A program made the position numbers and the translations under genes. DNA of 64,000 bases from Rugalucina vietnamica (Eukaryota > Mollusca > Bivalvia > Lucinida > Lucinidae), in NCBI GenBank assembly GCA_964017185.1, contig OZ024871.1:8362214-8426213 (forward strand), written 5' to 3'. Positions 46,387-57,592 of the stretch are shown piece after piece (the stretch's first letter is position 1; every line of letters begins with the position of its first letter). Below the pieces are notes generated by a model that worked only from the letters and a program-made list of their open reading frames with translations, was not told the DNA's origin and did no database searches.

Positions 46387-46588
46387 TGAGGAACACAGTG
46401 ACATGTATAATTCGGCAAATAGGTTACTGTATGGGCGTTACCTCGTGAATACGTTATTGTGTATGATCTACGTTTGACCTAGGTAAAAGCTAAAGGTATA
46501 CAGTTGAAAGATTCAACTCACGCGTTTTCCGTTAAAAATACGAATGAAACATGACTTTGTCTAATTCACTGAATTGGACAAAATACAG

Positions 46589-46794
46589 AGGTACAAGTAG
46601 GCAAAGACCAGGAAAAGGCGCAATCAGAAAAAGATTCAGTGTACAGTGGACTCGTCGATCTTTTGACGCGTCTGATGTCAAAATCGAGCTATACATGTAA
46701 TTGCTAGTGTCATGAGAAACACAGTGACATGTATAATTCGGCAAATAGGTTACTGTATGAGCGTTACCTCGTGAATACGTTATTGTGTATGATC
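46589..46794 (-). mobile_element. Chimeric insertion: retroelement 3' tail plus copy of neighbouring DNA
   Basis: The 206-bp insertion is flanked by identical 14-bp repeats TGGACAAAATACAG (46575-46588, 46795-46808). 46589-46636 is the last ~48 bp of the retroelement tail on the minus strand. 46640-46794 is a copy of 46314-46468 with three mismatches seen. A microhomology lies at the junction. This is the structure expected if target-primed reverse transcription switched template. Confidence 0.8.
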
Positions 46795-47164
46795 TGGACA
46801 AAATACAGGTAGCTTATCTCTAACGGTAAATATGTGACAGCCCTCTAGGCTGACTGAGTTCGACTTTTCTATAATCTCCCTACCTAAACAGATGGACTAG
46901 TCGACCACGCCCAGATATGAATATTAAAGTTGCCGCCATACAGCGTTCAATTTGCCCAATAATACCATAATAGAATCGCATTAATGAAACTTTACCCATT
47001 TGAAACAGTCCGATCAACAAATGCATATCTAAGTCAAAGGTAATCCGGCACGGTTAAAGAAATCATGCTATATATTGTTGACGTTGTTATTTGTTTCTTT
47101 ATTGCCACGACTGACTATTGATTTGCTTATCCATACGACCGTCAAAATGCATCATACAACTACA

Positions 47165-47327
47165 TATGAGCAGGTCAGTATTTTTGTTTTCGCTACGCAC
47201 ATAGTCGAATTCCTCTTTTTTCTAAATCTAAAATTTCCAGCCGCTACCCATCTTCTGTGCTTGTAGAGCGCGGTTTGTGTTAGACCTGTTGGGGAAACCA
47301 CAATGTTGATTTTCGCAAGTTGCGGCT
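47165..47327. mobile_element. GAGCCGCG MITE, partial, abutting the gene's exon 2
   Basis: It contains TTTTCGCTACGCACATAG, ATCTTCTGTGCTTGTAGAGC and the right end TCGCAAGTTGCGGCT near 47327. The terminus lies about 10 bp from the end of coding exon 2 of the small secreted protein. Its last bases contribute to the first in-frame stop if the exon is read through. Confidence 0.65.
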
Positions 47328-47337
47328 AAACGTTTAC

Positions 47338-47471
47338 CTCAGCTTGTACACAGAATCCACCGGGCGGATCAGTAATATCATAACAGATCGGTTTGTCAGG
47401 GGGACAGTCATTGTTTGAGCTGCATGCCGAGTTGGGGTTAGTTTGAACTTTGGACCAATCTTGTTCCCAGC
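47338..47471 (-). CDS. Small secreted cysteine-rich protein, exon 2
   Basis: Bounded on the minus strand by an acceptor TTTTTTTATTCCAACAG| and a donor-like GAG|GTAAAC. It adds 134 nt, restoring frame after the one-base overhang of exon 1, and encodes GWEQDWSKVQTNPN followed by ACSSNNDCPPDKPICYD and PPGGFCVQAE. The four cysteines are spaced C-x5-C-x6-C-x10-C, a compact disulphide-module pattern without a family I can name. Two endings are possible: splicing onward at GTAAAC, or read-through to a stop about three codons later at 47326-47328. The latter would make a protein of 68 residues. Confidence 0.7.
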
Positions 47472-47890
47472 CTGTTGGAATAAAAAAAATCAGAATAACA
47501 TGCCCGTACAATGATTACCCCTTATACCCTACTTCTACTCTCCGTCATGGACTCACGCACGTACGTATACTTTCCAACGCCGGGCAGCTTTTTGTATTTG
47601 TGAGTCCTCGTTTTTTATTCATCTTGGACGTTATCATGATTTTATTTGTTTCATCGAAAAATGGGATAAAAATTAAATATCACTCCTGATTCCCCTATTA
47701 ATGAAAGAGGGTTCACCTAAATGATAATGATGGACAAGTTCATTCGTCAAATATGGGTCAATATCTTTGTGTGTTCTGGAGCAAGACGCTCAAAGTTCCC
47801 CCGGATAACTAGCTAAGGACACAAGGAGCGGCGACTCTATGAAATGACTAAACATGATTGACTAGGCGTCAAACACCATCATAAATAAAT

Positions 47891-47951
<61 letters not shown>

Positions 47952-47952
47952 A
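47891..47952. repeat. (GAAA)n microsatellite in intron 1
   Basis: About fifteen GAAA units on the plus strand, followed by an (AAAT)n-like stretch at about 47976-48009. Both lie in the intron between the two coding exons of the secreted-protein gene. Confidence 0.95.
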
Positions 47953-48020
47953 ATGATATACGATATGATATATTATAATAAATAAATGAATAAATAAATA
48001 AATAAATAGATATCCATTAC

Positions 48021-48081
48021 CTGCCGAAGTGTAGATGGTTCCCAAAAGTAAACACAAGCACAAAACAACGGCGGTCTTCAT
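48021..48081 (-). CDS. Small secreted cysteine-rich protein, exon 1 (signal peptide)
   Basis: The start codon is at 48081-48079. The 61-nt coding part encodes MKTAVVLCLCLLLGTIYTSA plus one base of the next codon: a short charged start, a hydrophobic core and an SA cleavage-like end, so a classical secretion signal. The donor is CAG|GTAATG. Exon 2 joins in frame to give a glycine at residue 21. The intron is about 550 bp and holds microsatellites. An alternative upstream ATG eight codons earlier would put TVDHLYN before the signal, which is less likely. The mature role is unknown; bivalves make many such secreted defence, shell or mucus peptides. Confidence 0.7.
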
Positions 48082-48766
48082 GTTGTACAGATGATCGACC
48101 GTCAAGAGTACAATGTTTGGTCAGAAGTTTCACTGACGACAGCAAACGGGCATTTAGGTAGCCAGAAAGAGACCACCTGTCCGCCGCATTAAGGAGTAGC
48201 ATTTGAAGAAAACATGCCTGGTAATTAATGAAAAACAAAAGAGAATTATGTAATGCATTTGGAAAATTACTGAGAAAAGCTATCAAGGACCAAATGTCCA
48301 TAAAGTTAGCACGAGCCAATCACGATTTAAAGATCTAGAATGCGCTATTTTGCCGGCCACATTTATTTTCCGTACTTTGCCTATTACTTTTTTCTTGATG
48401 GGTCTCTTTTACCTGTAATTTCCAGAAAATGATGCCATATGAAACATGATGTGTCGGTTGCTGGTCATTATGAAGCCTGGGGTAAATATCAATTTCACTG
48501 CAATCATCATAAATTTTTATACATTATTTTATCACATTCTAAAATGAACTAAAATTGTTGCCTTGGGGAAAAACGATTCTAATAAATACAACTAGAAATA
48601 AAAGTGGCGCCCGGATCATTTGTCCTCAGTTTGACTATCTGTAGAGATAATCTAATGTACAGGTTCAAACCCCGTTGGCGACAGCTGCCATTATAATTTC
48701 GGGTGTTGTTGGTTCCGCCAATCTGACTCAACACTGTCCTTACACCATCTTTCAGAAACTGTTTTT
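48082..48766. other. Upstream region of the secreted-protein gene
   Basis: This should contain the 5' UTR and promoter on the minus strand. I see no clear TATA box close to the start codon and no repeat family. Confidence 0.35.
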
Positions 48767-48940
48767 CATCAGTAAAACATGTCCGTTCAATGAATACCCC
48801 TTTAAACCCCACTTGTATATACTAAAACTGGGGTATGCAGGGGTAAACCTATTTTTCTTATTTTTGCTCAAAACATAGATTGTGGGTACACGTTAGAACC
48901 GCCACAACTCTGTATATTGCATGGGCAAGCTTTTATAATG
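48767..48940 (+). mobile_element. ACATAGATTG hairpin element, truncated
   Basis: Starts CATCAGTAAAACATGTCCGT. It passes CTGGGGTATGCAGGGGTA and ACATAGATTGTGGGTACACG, and ends TATTGCATGGGCAAGC. The second half of the central hairpin is missing. Confidence 0.7.
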
Positions 48941-49270
48941 GTTTTTCATAATCAGCCTTTTCTGAAATACCGCGAGATCGGTTGAATGATTTTAAGTATT
49001 CTGGGTTATGTATTTATACAATTTTGCTTTGGTTTGGTGCATCTTAACGAAAACTAATCAAGTTTGACTTTTTTTTCCTTGCTCACATTTTCACAGTGGA
49101 AAAGTTCTAATCAAAATAATGTTCTCTCATATAATTTGTATTTCTGAATCCATTTCCGGTTGTTGTTGTTTTTTCGGCACTGTTTAAGACTTTTGGAATG
49201 CAAAAAAGACTTTATATAACTGATTAATGAAGTCGTCGGATTTAAAATTTAATCCTATAGGAAAGAACCG

Positions 49271-49764
49271 TGACGAACGGCCGAGCTCAAGCCACAGCAA
49301 ACACGGTAGAAAACCATGCTCATCCACCATGGGTGGTTAACTGCGCTATATAGTCAACACTTACTCGCTTCACAAAGTTTCGAGGTTCTAATTTGCATAT
49401 TACAAGCACTCAGTATTCCGCTAATACGTTGCACCAACGTATTCTACCAAGAGAGACTATCCTGTTACATTACTTCCTCCTCCGAGAAGACTCGTCCCGA
49501 GTCTCGGCCTGGGGACTATATTGGTAAGGCAACTCCGTTCTGGCAGTTGTCATCATCCCACCGCTGCCACCAAATGTAACGTGCAGCCGAGCCAAGCCAC
49601 AGCAAACCCCGTAGGTAGAAAAGCATGCTCATCCACCAAGGGTGGTTTACTTCGCTATATAGTCAACACTTACTCACTTCACAAAGTTTCGATATTACAA
49701 GCACTCAGTATGCCGCTAAAACGTTGCACCAACGTATTCTACCAAGAGAGTCTATCCCGTTACA
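49271..49764 (-). mobile_element. TRIM: miniature LTR retrotransposon
   Basis: Two direct repeats of 190-199 bp (49271-49469 and 49575-49764) flank 105 bp. On the minus strand the 5' LTR is 49764-49575, begins TGTAACGGG and ends CGTTACA. It is followed at once by TTTGGTGGCAGCGGTGGGAT, typical of a Ty3/Gypsy-type primer-binding region. The purine tract GGAGGAGGAAG precedes the 3' LTR. GAACC and GAACG on the outer flanks may be a 5-bp target duplication. There is no room for gag or pol, so it depends on another element's enzymes. Confidence 0.8.
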
Positions 49765-49906
49765 GAACGAAACCAAGTTAGATATCTTCAGGTACTTCAA
49801 AAAATTTATAGGTAGCGATTTTTCTCATAATTATTTACATACCCCAATGTGATAAACGGATCAGCCATCCGCTTAGTTTCGCAGTGTATTTGAATGTTGT
49901 CGCCAT

Positions 49907-51711
49907 TTTTAGCTCACCTGAGCCGAAGGCTCACAGGTGAGCTTATAGTATACCCATGCTCCGGCGTCCGTCCGTCGTCCGTCGTCCACAATTTCAAAGA
50001 TCTTCTCCTCTGAAACCGCTTGGCCAATCAAAGCCAAACTTCATGTGGAGCATCCTTAGGAAGGGGGAACAAAAGTTTATATAAATGGTCCAGGTCACAT
50101 GATCAAGATGGCTGCCATGGCTATAAATAGCAAAAACGTTTAAAAATCTTCTTCTCCAGAACCAGTGGGCCGATTTCCAGGAAACTTGGTATGTACCATC
50201 GGGGACGCGGGCCCATCATAGTTAATATAAATCATGATCCTAGGATGACCTTGACCTTGGCAAGGTCAACTTAGGTCGCCAATGCATTTGAATGGGAAAA
50301 ATGGTAAAATGCTATTTAATGGGTAAAACTTACTGGGAATGGGCAAATGGACAGAAGATTAATGTTAATGGAAAATTTTAGCCCCTGGGGGGGTTGTCTG
50401 CCCCTGCTCCTGGGCTATATACATTTATATGACCATAATATTCAAACATCTTCTTCTCTGAAACCGCTAGGCCAATCAAAGCCAAACTTCATGTGGAGTA
50501 TCTTGGGAAGAGGGAATAATCATGTCCCTGGGATGACCCTGACCTATTCTAAGGCAAGGTCAACTTAGGTCTCCCATGCATTGGAATGGGAAAAATAGGA
50601 AAATATAATTAAATGGCAGAAAACTTGCTAGAAATGAGCAAATGGACAGCAGATTTATGTTTAAGAAAATATTTTGGGCCTAAGGGGGTTGTTTGCCCCT
50701 GCCCCGGGGATATATACATGTATATGACCATAATATTGAAACCTCTTCTTCCCTGAAACCGCTAGGCCAATCAAAGCCAAACTTTGTGTGGAGCATCCTT
50801 AGGAAAAGGGAATGAAAGTTTGTATAAATGGTCAAGGTCACATGACCAAGATGGTCGCCATGGCTATAAATAGCACAAACGTTTAAAAATCTTCTTCTTC
50901 AGAACCAGAAGGCCTATGATTTTGAAACTTGGTATGAAGCATCTGGGTATGGAGCTCTACAAAGTTTATATAAATCATGACCCTGGGATGACATTGACCT
51001 ATTTTACGGCATGGTCAACTTAGGTCGCCCATGCATTTGAATGGGAAAAAATAGGAAAATGTCATGTAATGGCAGAAAACTTGCTACATGTAGGAATGAG
51101 CAAATGCTTATGAAAATATTTTAGGCCCAGGGGTTGTCTGCCCCTGCCCCGGAGCTATATACATGTAGATGACCAAAATATTCAAACAGCTTTTTCTCAT
51201 ACACTGCTTAGCCAATCAAAGCCAAACTTAATGTGGAGCATCCTTAGGAAGAGGAAATGAAGGTTTATATAAATGGTCAAGGTCACATGACCAAGATGGC
51301 CGCCATGGCTATAAATAGCATTATTTTTTAAATCTTCTTCAGAACCCGAAGGCCTATGATTTTGAAACTTGGTATGAAGCATTAAGGAACGGAGGTCTAC
51401 AAAATTTATATAAATCATGACACTGGGATGACCTTGACCTATTTCACGGCAAGGATAACTTAGATCGCCCATGCATTTGAATGGAGAAAATTGTTAAAAT
51501 GTCATTTGAAGGACAAAACTTGCAGTTAATTGGCAAATGGACTGAATTTTTATGATTTGAAAAAGACATTGACTCCAGGAGTTATTCTGACCCTGTCCTA
51601 GGGTTATATACATGCATTGTACCATTCTAGTCTAACAAGTTTATTGGTACATGTGCATGTATATATCTCAGGTCTCAGGTGAGCGTTTACAGGACCATTG
51701 GTCCTCTGGTT
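49907..51711 (+). mobile_element. GCTCACCTGAGC tandem-core element
   Basis: Starts TTTTTAGCTCACCTGAGCCG and ends GGTGAGCGTTTACAGGACCA plus TTGGTCCTCTGGTT. The core consists of diverged repeats of about 380-470 bp, with the CAATCAAAGCCAAACTTCAT block at about 50024, 50472, 50770 and 51212. AGGTCACATGACCAAGATGG and TGACCTTGACC sites recur. No coding frame. Confidence 0.8.
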
Positions 51712-51997
51712 AAACGGAGGAACAGTTCAAATTGGCCAGTTGACCCAAAGTATTTTACTGGCATTGAGTGGGTAGTTTTGCAAAGAAAAAAATAAGAATA
51801 TACTTTGAATCTGTTATGTCTGCGAATCAGCCATGTACAGAAAATTATCGAATTTGATATTGATATGAAATTCATTTAAAGAAACTATACGAACGCAAGA
51901 AATATCTGCACCCGACGACTGTCTATGTGCTATATACGCTTAATGCTTGTTGGGATGTTTAGCTGTCTCATAAACAACTGCGACATAGCCAATATAC

Positions 51998-52072
51998 AGT
52001 CTGGGTGGTGAAATGGATAGCGTATTCGATTAGCAATCAAGAGGTTGCGGGTTCGAAACCCGGCTGGTACAT
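51998..52072 (+). other. tRNA-like sequence at the edge of an insertion in unit S
   Basis: A-box-like TGGTGAAATGGATAGCG, a loop TTAGCAA and B-box GCGGGTTCGAAACCCG at standard spacing. T-stem pairs are good; the acceptor stem is only partly complementary. It starts exactly where unit S copy 3 is interrupted. It is more likely a SINE head or tRNA relic than a working tRNA. Confidence 0.5.
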
Positions 52073-52987
52073 ATGCCTGTCATGTTGGTGACAAATGTTC
52101 ACTCTGACTTAAATGAAGGCAAACCGCCGACAGGGTGTCAGACGTAATTTAAGCATCACCTGAACATATTGTGCCATAACTGTTTTAATAGATGATATTT
52201 CTTTACCATGTATTTTTTGGAACCGAACTTGATTGGGTGTTGAGAACCTGTCGAGGACATGTACACATTTGTCGAACTAACCGGATGCATCAACCTATCC
52301 TCCATGAATTCAAAACACAAGTTTGGCACATATTATACACATACATATATACTGTACCTTGCTTTTCATGGACCCGCTGTACACAGTGAAGAGTGCTTTA
52401 TGATTCAACTGCAACTACAACATCTCTTATAATAAGATCCGGAATTAACTATACAAACCATCTGACTTGTGACATCTATAATGTGTGATATATCAATGAT
52501 AATTTATAACAAATCTTGGTAATTGACTGTGCATACACCCCTGAAATAGCCCAGAAAGTTGTAAAAAAATGTTCAAACCGCCAAAAAATGTAAAATGTTA
52601 ATGTCATTGTGTGAAAACGTAATTAAATGCTTAAAAACAAGCAAATACTTTTGGATGGCCATTCCTGTATATCTTCCATAAAACACTGAGTACAATAAAA
52701 TGCCACTTGGAACTCGTCTATATTTAAACGCGATTATACGAATTCAAATCGAATAGTTTTTGATAAGTTTTTCGATTTCTAAGAGCATACCCCCAAAATA
52801 GGGGTAAGTGTATACATGATCCCATAGGATCTTAGCGATAGGGGCATTCTGTCAATTCTAATAGATCAAGAAAAGGCACGAGTAAAATGCCGTCTCAGAA
52901 TAATTGTTTTTATGAAGATATTGCTACATGTATTTAAAAACCGCTTCCAGAATATTGTTAGGGTGATTCTTAACTTATGACTGACTA
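52073..52987. other. Insertion in unit S, mostly unrecognised
   Basis: This sequence is absent from the other unit S copies. It carries a CCCCCAAAATAGGGGTAA palindrome near 52789, like the one at 43711. There is no recognisable coding frame. Confidence 0.4.
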
Positions 52988-53916
52988 CGTAGGTCATTCA
53001 AAAAGTAATGCAATATGTAGCGTATTTTTGTGTATTTTTATCTGACAGAGGTAATGTTTATGATTTCTGAAAGTTTGATCCAATCTGCATTCAGGAAAAT
53101 AAACATCAACTAAATCGGACCATACACTTTATGTTGCTAAGCAACCATAAAATGGTAGCTAAGGCGTCATGGCCACGAAAACCACTTTTCAAAAATCAAA
53201 TAAGTGAACATAAACTTTTGGTATTTCTTTGATGGTGTTTTAAATGGCTATCTACTGACACGTTTGTGAATGTCACCTTAGCCAGAACTTTCTAGGCAAT
53301 TGCAATGTTCATACAACTTCACGTGTGTCAAATGTTGCTTAGCAACACCAAGAACCTATGCGATTTCGGTTTTATGCATTTTCCATAGTCTTTGGTTGCT
53401 AGGCAACGAAATATGTTATCTGAGAATTGCATTTTATAGCAAGTAGTTTTCAAAGCGTCAATGGCAGAAACAAATAGGCATATAAATGTTTGATTAAACA
53501 AACTAGATGTCAAATTATATTACAAATTGTATCTCTACCCCCATTTTTCATCCTTCAATCTAGAATTTTTTGTCATTTTTTCAACTTTGATTATGTGTCA
53601 TTTAAAATACATCAATCAGATTATATTATCTTGAACACTTAATGCAACTATTTTATGCTCGATGTAAGAAAATAAAGTGAATACGTTTAATTTGGTTTTC
53701 CTGTCACCATGGCAACGGTTTTAAGAGTCGTGGTCAAGTGCCTTTTTCCAGTGTTCTATTGTTGCTAGGCAACAGGAAGTCGAGCATGTGACTAAGTGTC
53801 GAACTGTCTCGCAGAGGGCGATTTGAATTTATGTTTCAAGAAAGCTTAATCAAAATTTAATAACGTGTTCAAACAAAAATATGGTCAATATTGCATTACT
53901 TATTGAATGACCCTCG
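52988..53916. mobile_element. Mariner-type TIR element with five X-box palindromes
   Basis: The left end is CGTAGGTCATTCAAAAAGTA and the right end, on the other strand, is CGAGGGTCATTCAATAAGTA. TA flanks both (52986-52987, 53917-53918). The inverted similarity extends about 43 bp. Terminal CGAGGGTCATTCAA with TA duplication is typical of mariner-like elements. It has no transposase frame in 929 bp. Five RFX/X-box-like motifs lie inside (53133, 53334, 53395, 53703, 53761). Confidence 0.8.
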
Positions 53917-54027
53917 TATATATTGATGCCATCAGAATCAGAAATGAATGAGAGGAATTGGCGAAGTACTAATGCAACCACAACGAAGATATTAGAAATA
54001 TAAATTTTAAACACTCAGATACATACT

Positions 54028-54191
54028 GTTGGTTGGTTGATTGGGGTTTAATGTCCCACCAACAGCTAAGGTCAAATGGTAACGGGACCTCGGTTTATAG
54101 TCCCATCCGACGGACTGAAGAAGTCCGGGATCGAACCTGCGACCCCTGGTTTACAAGGCGAGTGACATAACCACTGCACTACGGAGGCTTC
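54028..54191 (-). mobile_element. tRNA-Thr-like SINE
   Basis: The minus strand begins GCCTCCGTAGTGCAGTGG (A box). It has the loop CTTGTAA (anticodon TGT, threonine) and B box GGTTCGATCCC. The body reads GTCCGTCGGATGGGACTATA and GGACCTCGGTTT... The tail AACCCCAATCAACCAACCAA ends the element. It interrupts the CAGATACATATGTGCCGC junction of unit S. Confidence 0.8.
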
Positions 54192-54209
54192 TGAAACCAA
54201 GCTGTATGT

Positions 54210-54391
54210 GCCGCATCAGAAGAAAACCGGATTTTGGCCTATGCGAATTTAGCTGTGAAGGAAGTACACAGCTGATCAGTGCTTTTGTTTTGCTACACAT
54301 ATAGTACACTTTCTCTTTTATATAAAAAATTTCAAGGTTCTATCTTCTGTGGTTGTACACTTTGGTTTGTGTCGACCCTGTTCAGAAACAA
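54210..54391. mobile_element. GAGCCGCG MITE, degraded
   Basis: Starts GTGCCGCATCAGAAGAAAAC and contains GTACACAGCTGATCAGTGC from the hairpin and GGTTTGTGTCGACCCTG. It ends before ATCATGGAGAACCGAG of unit S. It occupies the same site as 36932, 57593 and 61377. Confidence 0.65.
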
Positions 54392-56396
54392 CATATCATG
54401 GAGAACCGAGTGACATAATAATGGGACGCATTATTTAATTAGAAAGAAACAAAAATGGAAGACAAAATATGTTTTTACACAAAGAGTTAATGAAATCACC
54501 ACAGGGTATCAAGCATACTTTCGACAACCTATCTTGAATTTTGATGGGTTGCAAATAGTTGCCATGTTTTGTCGATTAATAAAACAAAAACAAGTCTGAA
54601 AGAAGAAAAACAGTAAGCAATAACCAAGAACTGATATAATCATAATGACAATGTGGGCCCTCGAAACCCAAAGATGAATCGCAACTATAAAAAGGAAATT
54701 CAGAGATGTGGATTGCTTCGTATTATTTTATTTATTATTTGCATGTTTTTATTGTTCTTTCATGTAGGTTCTTGCTGTTTTTTGACTTAGGAAGCACTTC
54801 TTATAAAACACTGCATATTGATGTAATAAGGTTTCAAGCTATTCTTAAATTACTCAGTCTGAAGTTTCCATGAAGACATATTTCCTGCAGTGTTTTAGAT
54901 GCGAATTCTTTAGACATCCTCAATTTATGAATAAAAATAGCTTATGCTTTCGATTCAGCTACGATCATTTACACTTTTTGTCTCGCCAGTTTCAAGAGGT
55001 GCTTTTTTTTCAAAGTCAGTGTATCACTGACTTTGTTCCGGTTTTCCGAAAATAGTCTCTATGATACATCTGAGAGGGACTAGAAACTTAGAGAACACCC
55101 TAGTCTGTAACTAGCATGCCGTGCCTAGAATTTCGTTTATTGGTTCTTTAAATTATACATTATGAGCAGAGGGATTGGCAGTCTGATTCCTGGATTAAAG
55201 TTTAAGCAACAGTTTTATTGCCTCCATGTTGTTTGCATCAGCTTGTCACGAATTTCCCCTTCAATGATGTAGCCACTGTGACATTAATACGACGCATTGA
55301 TTTAGTTTAATTTCACCCATTTTGACGATTCATTCGCCAATCATTATTAGATGGATGAGCCCACTGTCATTTTAGGGCACCAGGAGTGATTTTGAATTAA
55401 CATTCCAGTTTTTGAAGACTTTAAGCAAACAGAGTAGTCCCAGATAGGACGCCGCGTCACCTATGGTGCAATACTGTTTGCTTATGTCCCACAACAAGTT
55501 TAAGCGTTTCCAAAACGCTTGCGATCTCTCAGCACTAATTTCACTGTGTGACCACATAATTATAAACCCACGGCGATAACCACAGACCGAAAAGACTAGA
55601 TGACAGCTTGGTTCAACGTGAGCTTTCATACCCGAGCCGACATGCGCTATTTGGTGTGACCCAATCGAAGCTGCCTCGTCCAATCAAGTACGACGGAAGT
55701 CGGTGGTCGATTAAGCCCCACGTTCTGATCTTGATCAACTATATATGCGATCTCCCAACGGGAGATCGCAAAAAGGACGTCATGCTTAACTGTGTGAGGT
55801 AGTCAGAGAGCTGGCCAGCTGGAGTAAAATTCTTTTCAACCGGTCTGGTAGAAAATTTTCTTTGGTACCAGGCAAACGTATATCTCTATTGAAGTTAAAT
55901 TAGGGTGGATGCCAAAAGCAAAAGTGGTGCAGATTTTTTTTTCAGACACCATAAGGTATGAGGAAACGATGCTGAAATAGGCATAGAACCAACTCATTCA
56001 AGCTTTGATATACACAATTTAGCAGGGTGGCCAACTACAATCAACAAAAGCAGTTGTTGGACAGGCATTGAAAGCGTTAACATAAGGCATGTATTGTAAA
56101 AATGAACCAGAATATAGACCCCGCATTAGAACGGCCAATAATGTTTTATCGAGAAGGTTAATCAGGTTTGCATCAAGTTTCTACACCAGTCATATACACA
56201 AACAAGATTCAGCTCACCGGACAATCTGTCATAGATATAAGAGTATGTTGATATTTTAGATTGTTTTCATGCTGCTTCGTTCGCAGATGATATGCTATAC
56301 AACAAAAATATAATTGATATAACAACATTTACTTTGGCAATGGCAATAATTTACGCCATAATAGGTATCTATTGACAAAGTCCCAGTTACAGAATT

Positions 56397-56617
56397 GAGC
56401 CACGTCATGAGAAAACCGGAAATTTGTCTATGCGAAAACAAAAACACAGATCAGCCCTGCAGTTACTACGCCTTTGTTCCGCTATACTGATAGAACAATT
56501 CCTTCTCAACTTAGATTTAGAATTTCAAGTTTCTAGCCTGTTTCCGTGACTGTAAAGGCAGGTTTGTGTCAGACCTGGTCGGAAACCCTGAAGACCGGTT
56601 TTCTCACGTCGCGGCTC
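56397..56617. mobile_element. GAGCCGCG MITE
   Basis: Starts GAGCCACGTCATGAGAAAAC and ends CACGTCGCGGCTC. The equivalent copy in unit S copy 4 is 60282-60508, whereas copy 1 lacks it (TTACAGATCGC at about 34497). So it was inserted before copies 3 and 4 separated. Confidence 0.75.
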
Positions 56618-57124
56618 AGATCGTTTTAGAATAATATGATGTAACCCGATGTCAACATAATGTATGGACTAATCAACGTCTAGGGTGTGAAAGGTTTCTC
56701 ACAACGGAAAACACAAACACCACACCAAATACAAGAGCGCGCTCTTTCCAAATTAGGTGGTTACCAGACTTTTTAAGTCTGTATTTTAAGCAGTTATTTT
56801 GGTTCAAGTAAAGCCCAAATGATTCTAATCATATATTATGGTACTGAATGAATTTGCAGCCACTACCATTTATTACAGGAAGAAACTATGTTAAAGGTAA
56901 AAGGTATAAAACCGGTAAGTATGTAAGAGTTTATTGTCCCAGATGTTAAACGAAAAGAAAATTTATACAACAAGCTCTTAGCAGAGAAAACCAGAGGCTT
57001 ATATATAATAAGACACAGATAGCGGAAATAGTGCTTTCTGGAAATAAAGAAATAACTACTGTCAAGTATTGAACTTCATCACTATAGGTGTGTTACCATA
57101 CTGAAACAAAATATAGTATCATAT

Positions 57125-57358
57125 GAGCCGCGACGCGAGAAAACCGGTCTTCGGGGTTTCCGACAAGGTCTGACACAAACCGGCCTGTACAGTCACAGAA
57201 GAAAGTTAGAATCTTGAACTATTGGGTATAAGTAGAGGATGAATTGTACTATCCGTGTTGCGAAAACAAAGGCGCTGATCAGCTGTGCAGTTACTGCACA
57301 GCTGATCTGCGCCTTTGTTTTCGCATAGGCAAAATCCGGTTTTCTCATGACGCGGCTC
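57125..57358. mobile_element. GAGCCGCG hairpin MITE, well preserved
   Basis: Starts GAGCCGCGACGCGAGAAAAC and ends CATGACGCGGCTC, flanked by ATAT on both sides (57121-57124, 57359-57362). The central hairpin 57260-57324 is nearly perfect over 65 bp, with the tip TGTGCAG/CTGCACA. It separates unit S copies 3 and 4. Confidence 0.85.
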
Positions 57359-57592
57359 ATATAAAATGACTTAGTGCAAGTGTTATAAACATGTAACATG
57401 TAACGTGTACCGGCAACTGTCGATTACTGTATATACGCTTAATGTTTGATGGGATGTTTAGCTGTCTCATAAACAACTGCAAAATAGCTAATGAATTGAT
57501 GTCATCATAATCAGAAATGAATGAAAAGAATTGGCAGGCTACTAATGCAATCATAACGAAGACATTAGAATTATAAACACCCAGATACATAT

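Larger units (their letters stand above)
51872..57110 (+). repeat. Unit S, copy 3
   Basis: Starts ATTCATTTAAAGAAACTATA, is interrupted at 51997-53918, and continues through the GCCATCAGAATCAGAAATGA, TTTCCTGCAGTGTTTTAGATG, CTTTGGCAATGGCAATAATT and GATAGCGGAAATAGTGC landmarks. It lacks the hairpin element that copy 2 has at 37634. It carries a SINE (54028-54191) and two GAGCCGCG MITEs. Confidence 0.65.

Noticed and set aside
55372..55683. 103-codon minus-strand frame in unit S copy 3
   Set aside because: The equivalent region in unit S copy 4 (about 59400-59570) does not keep the frame. No domain is recognised.
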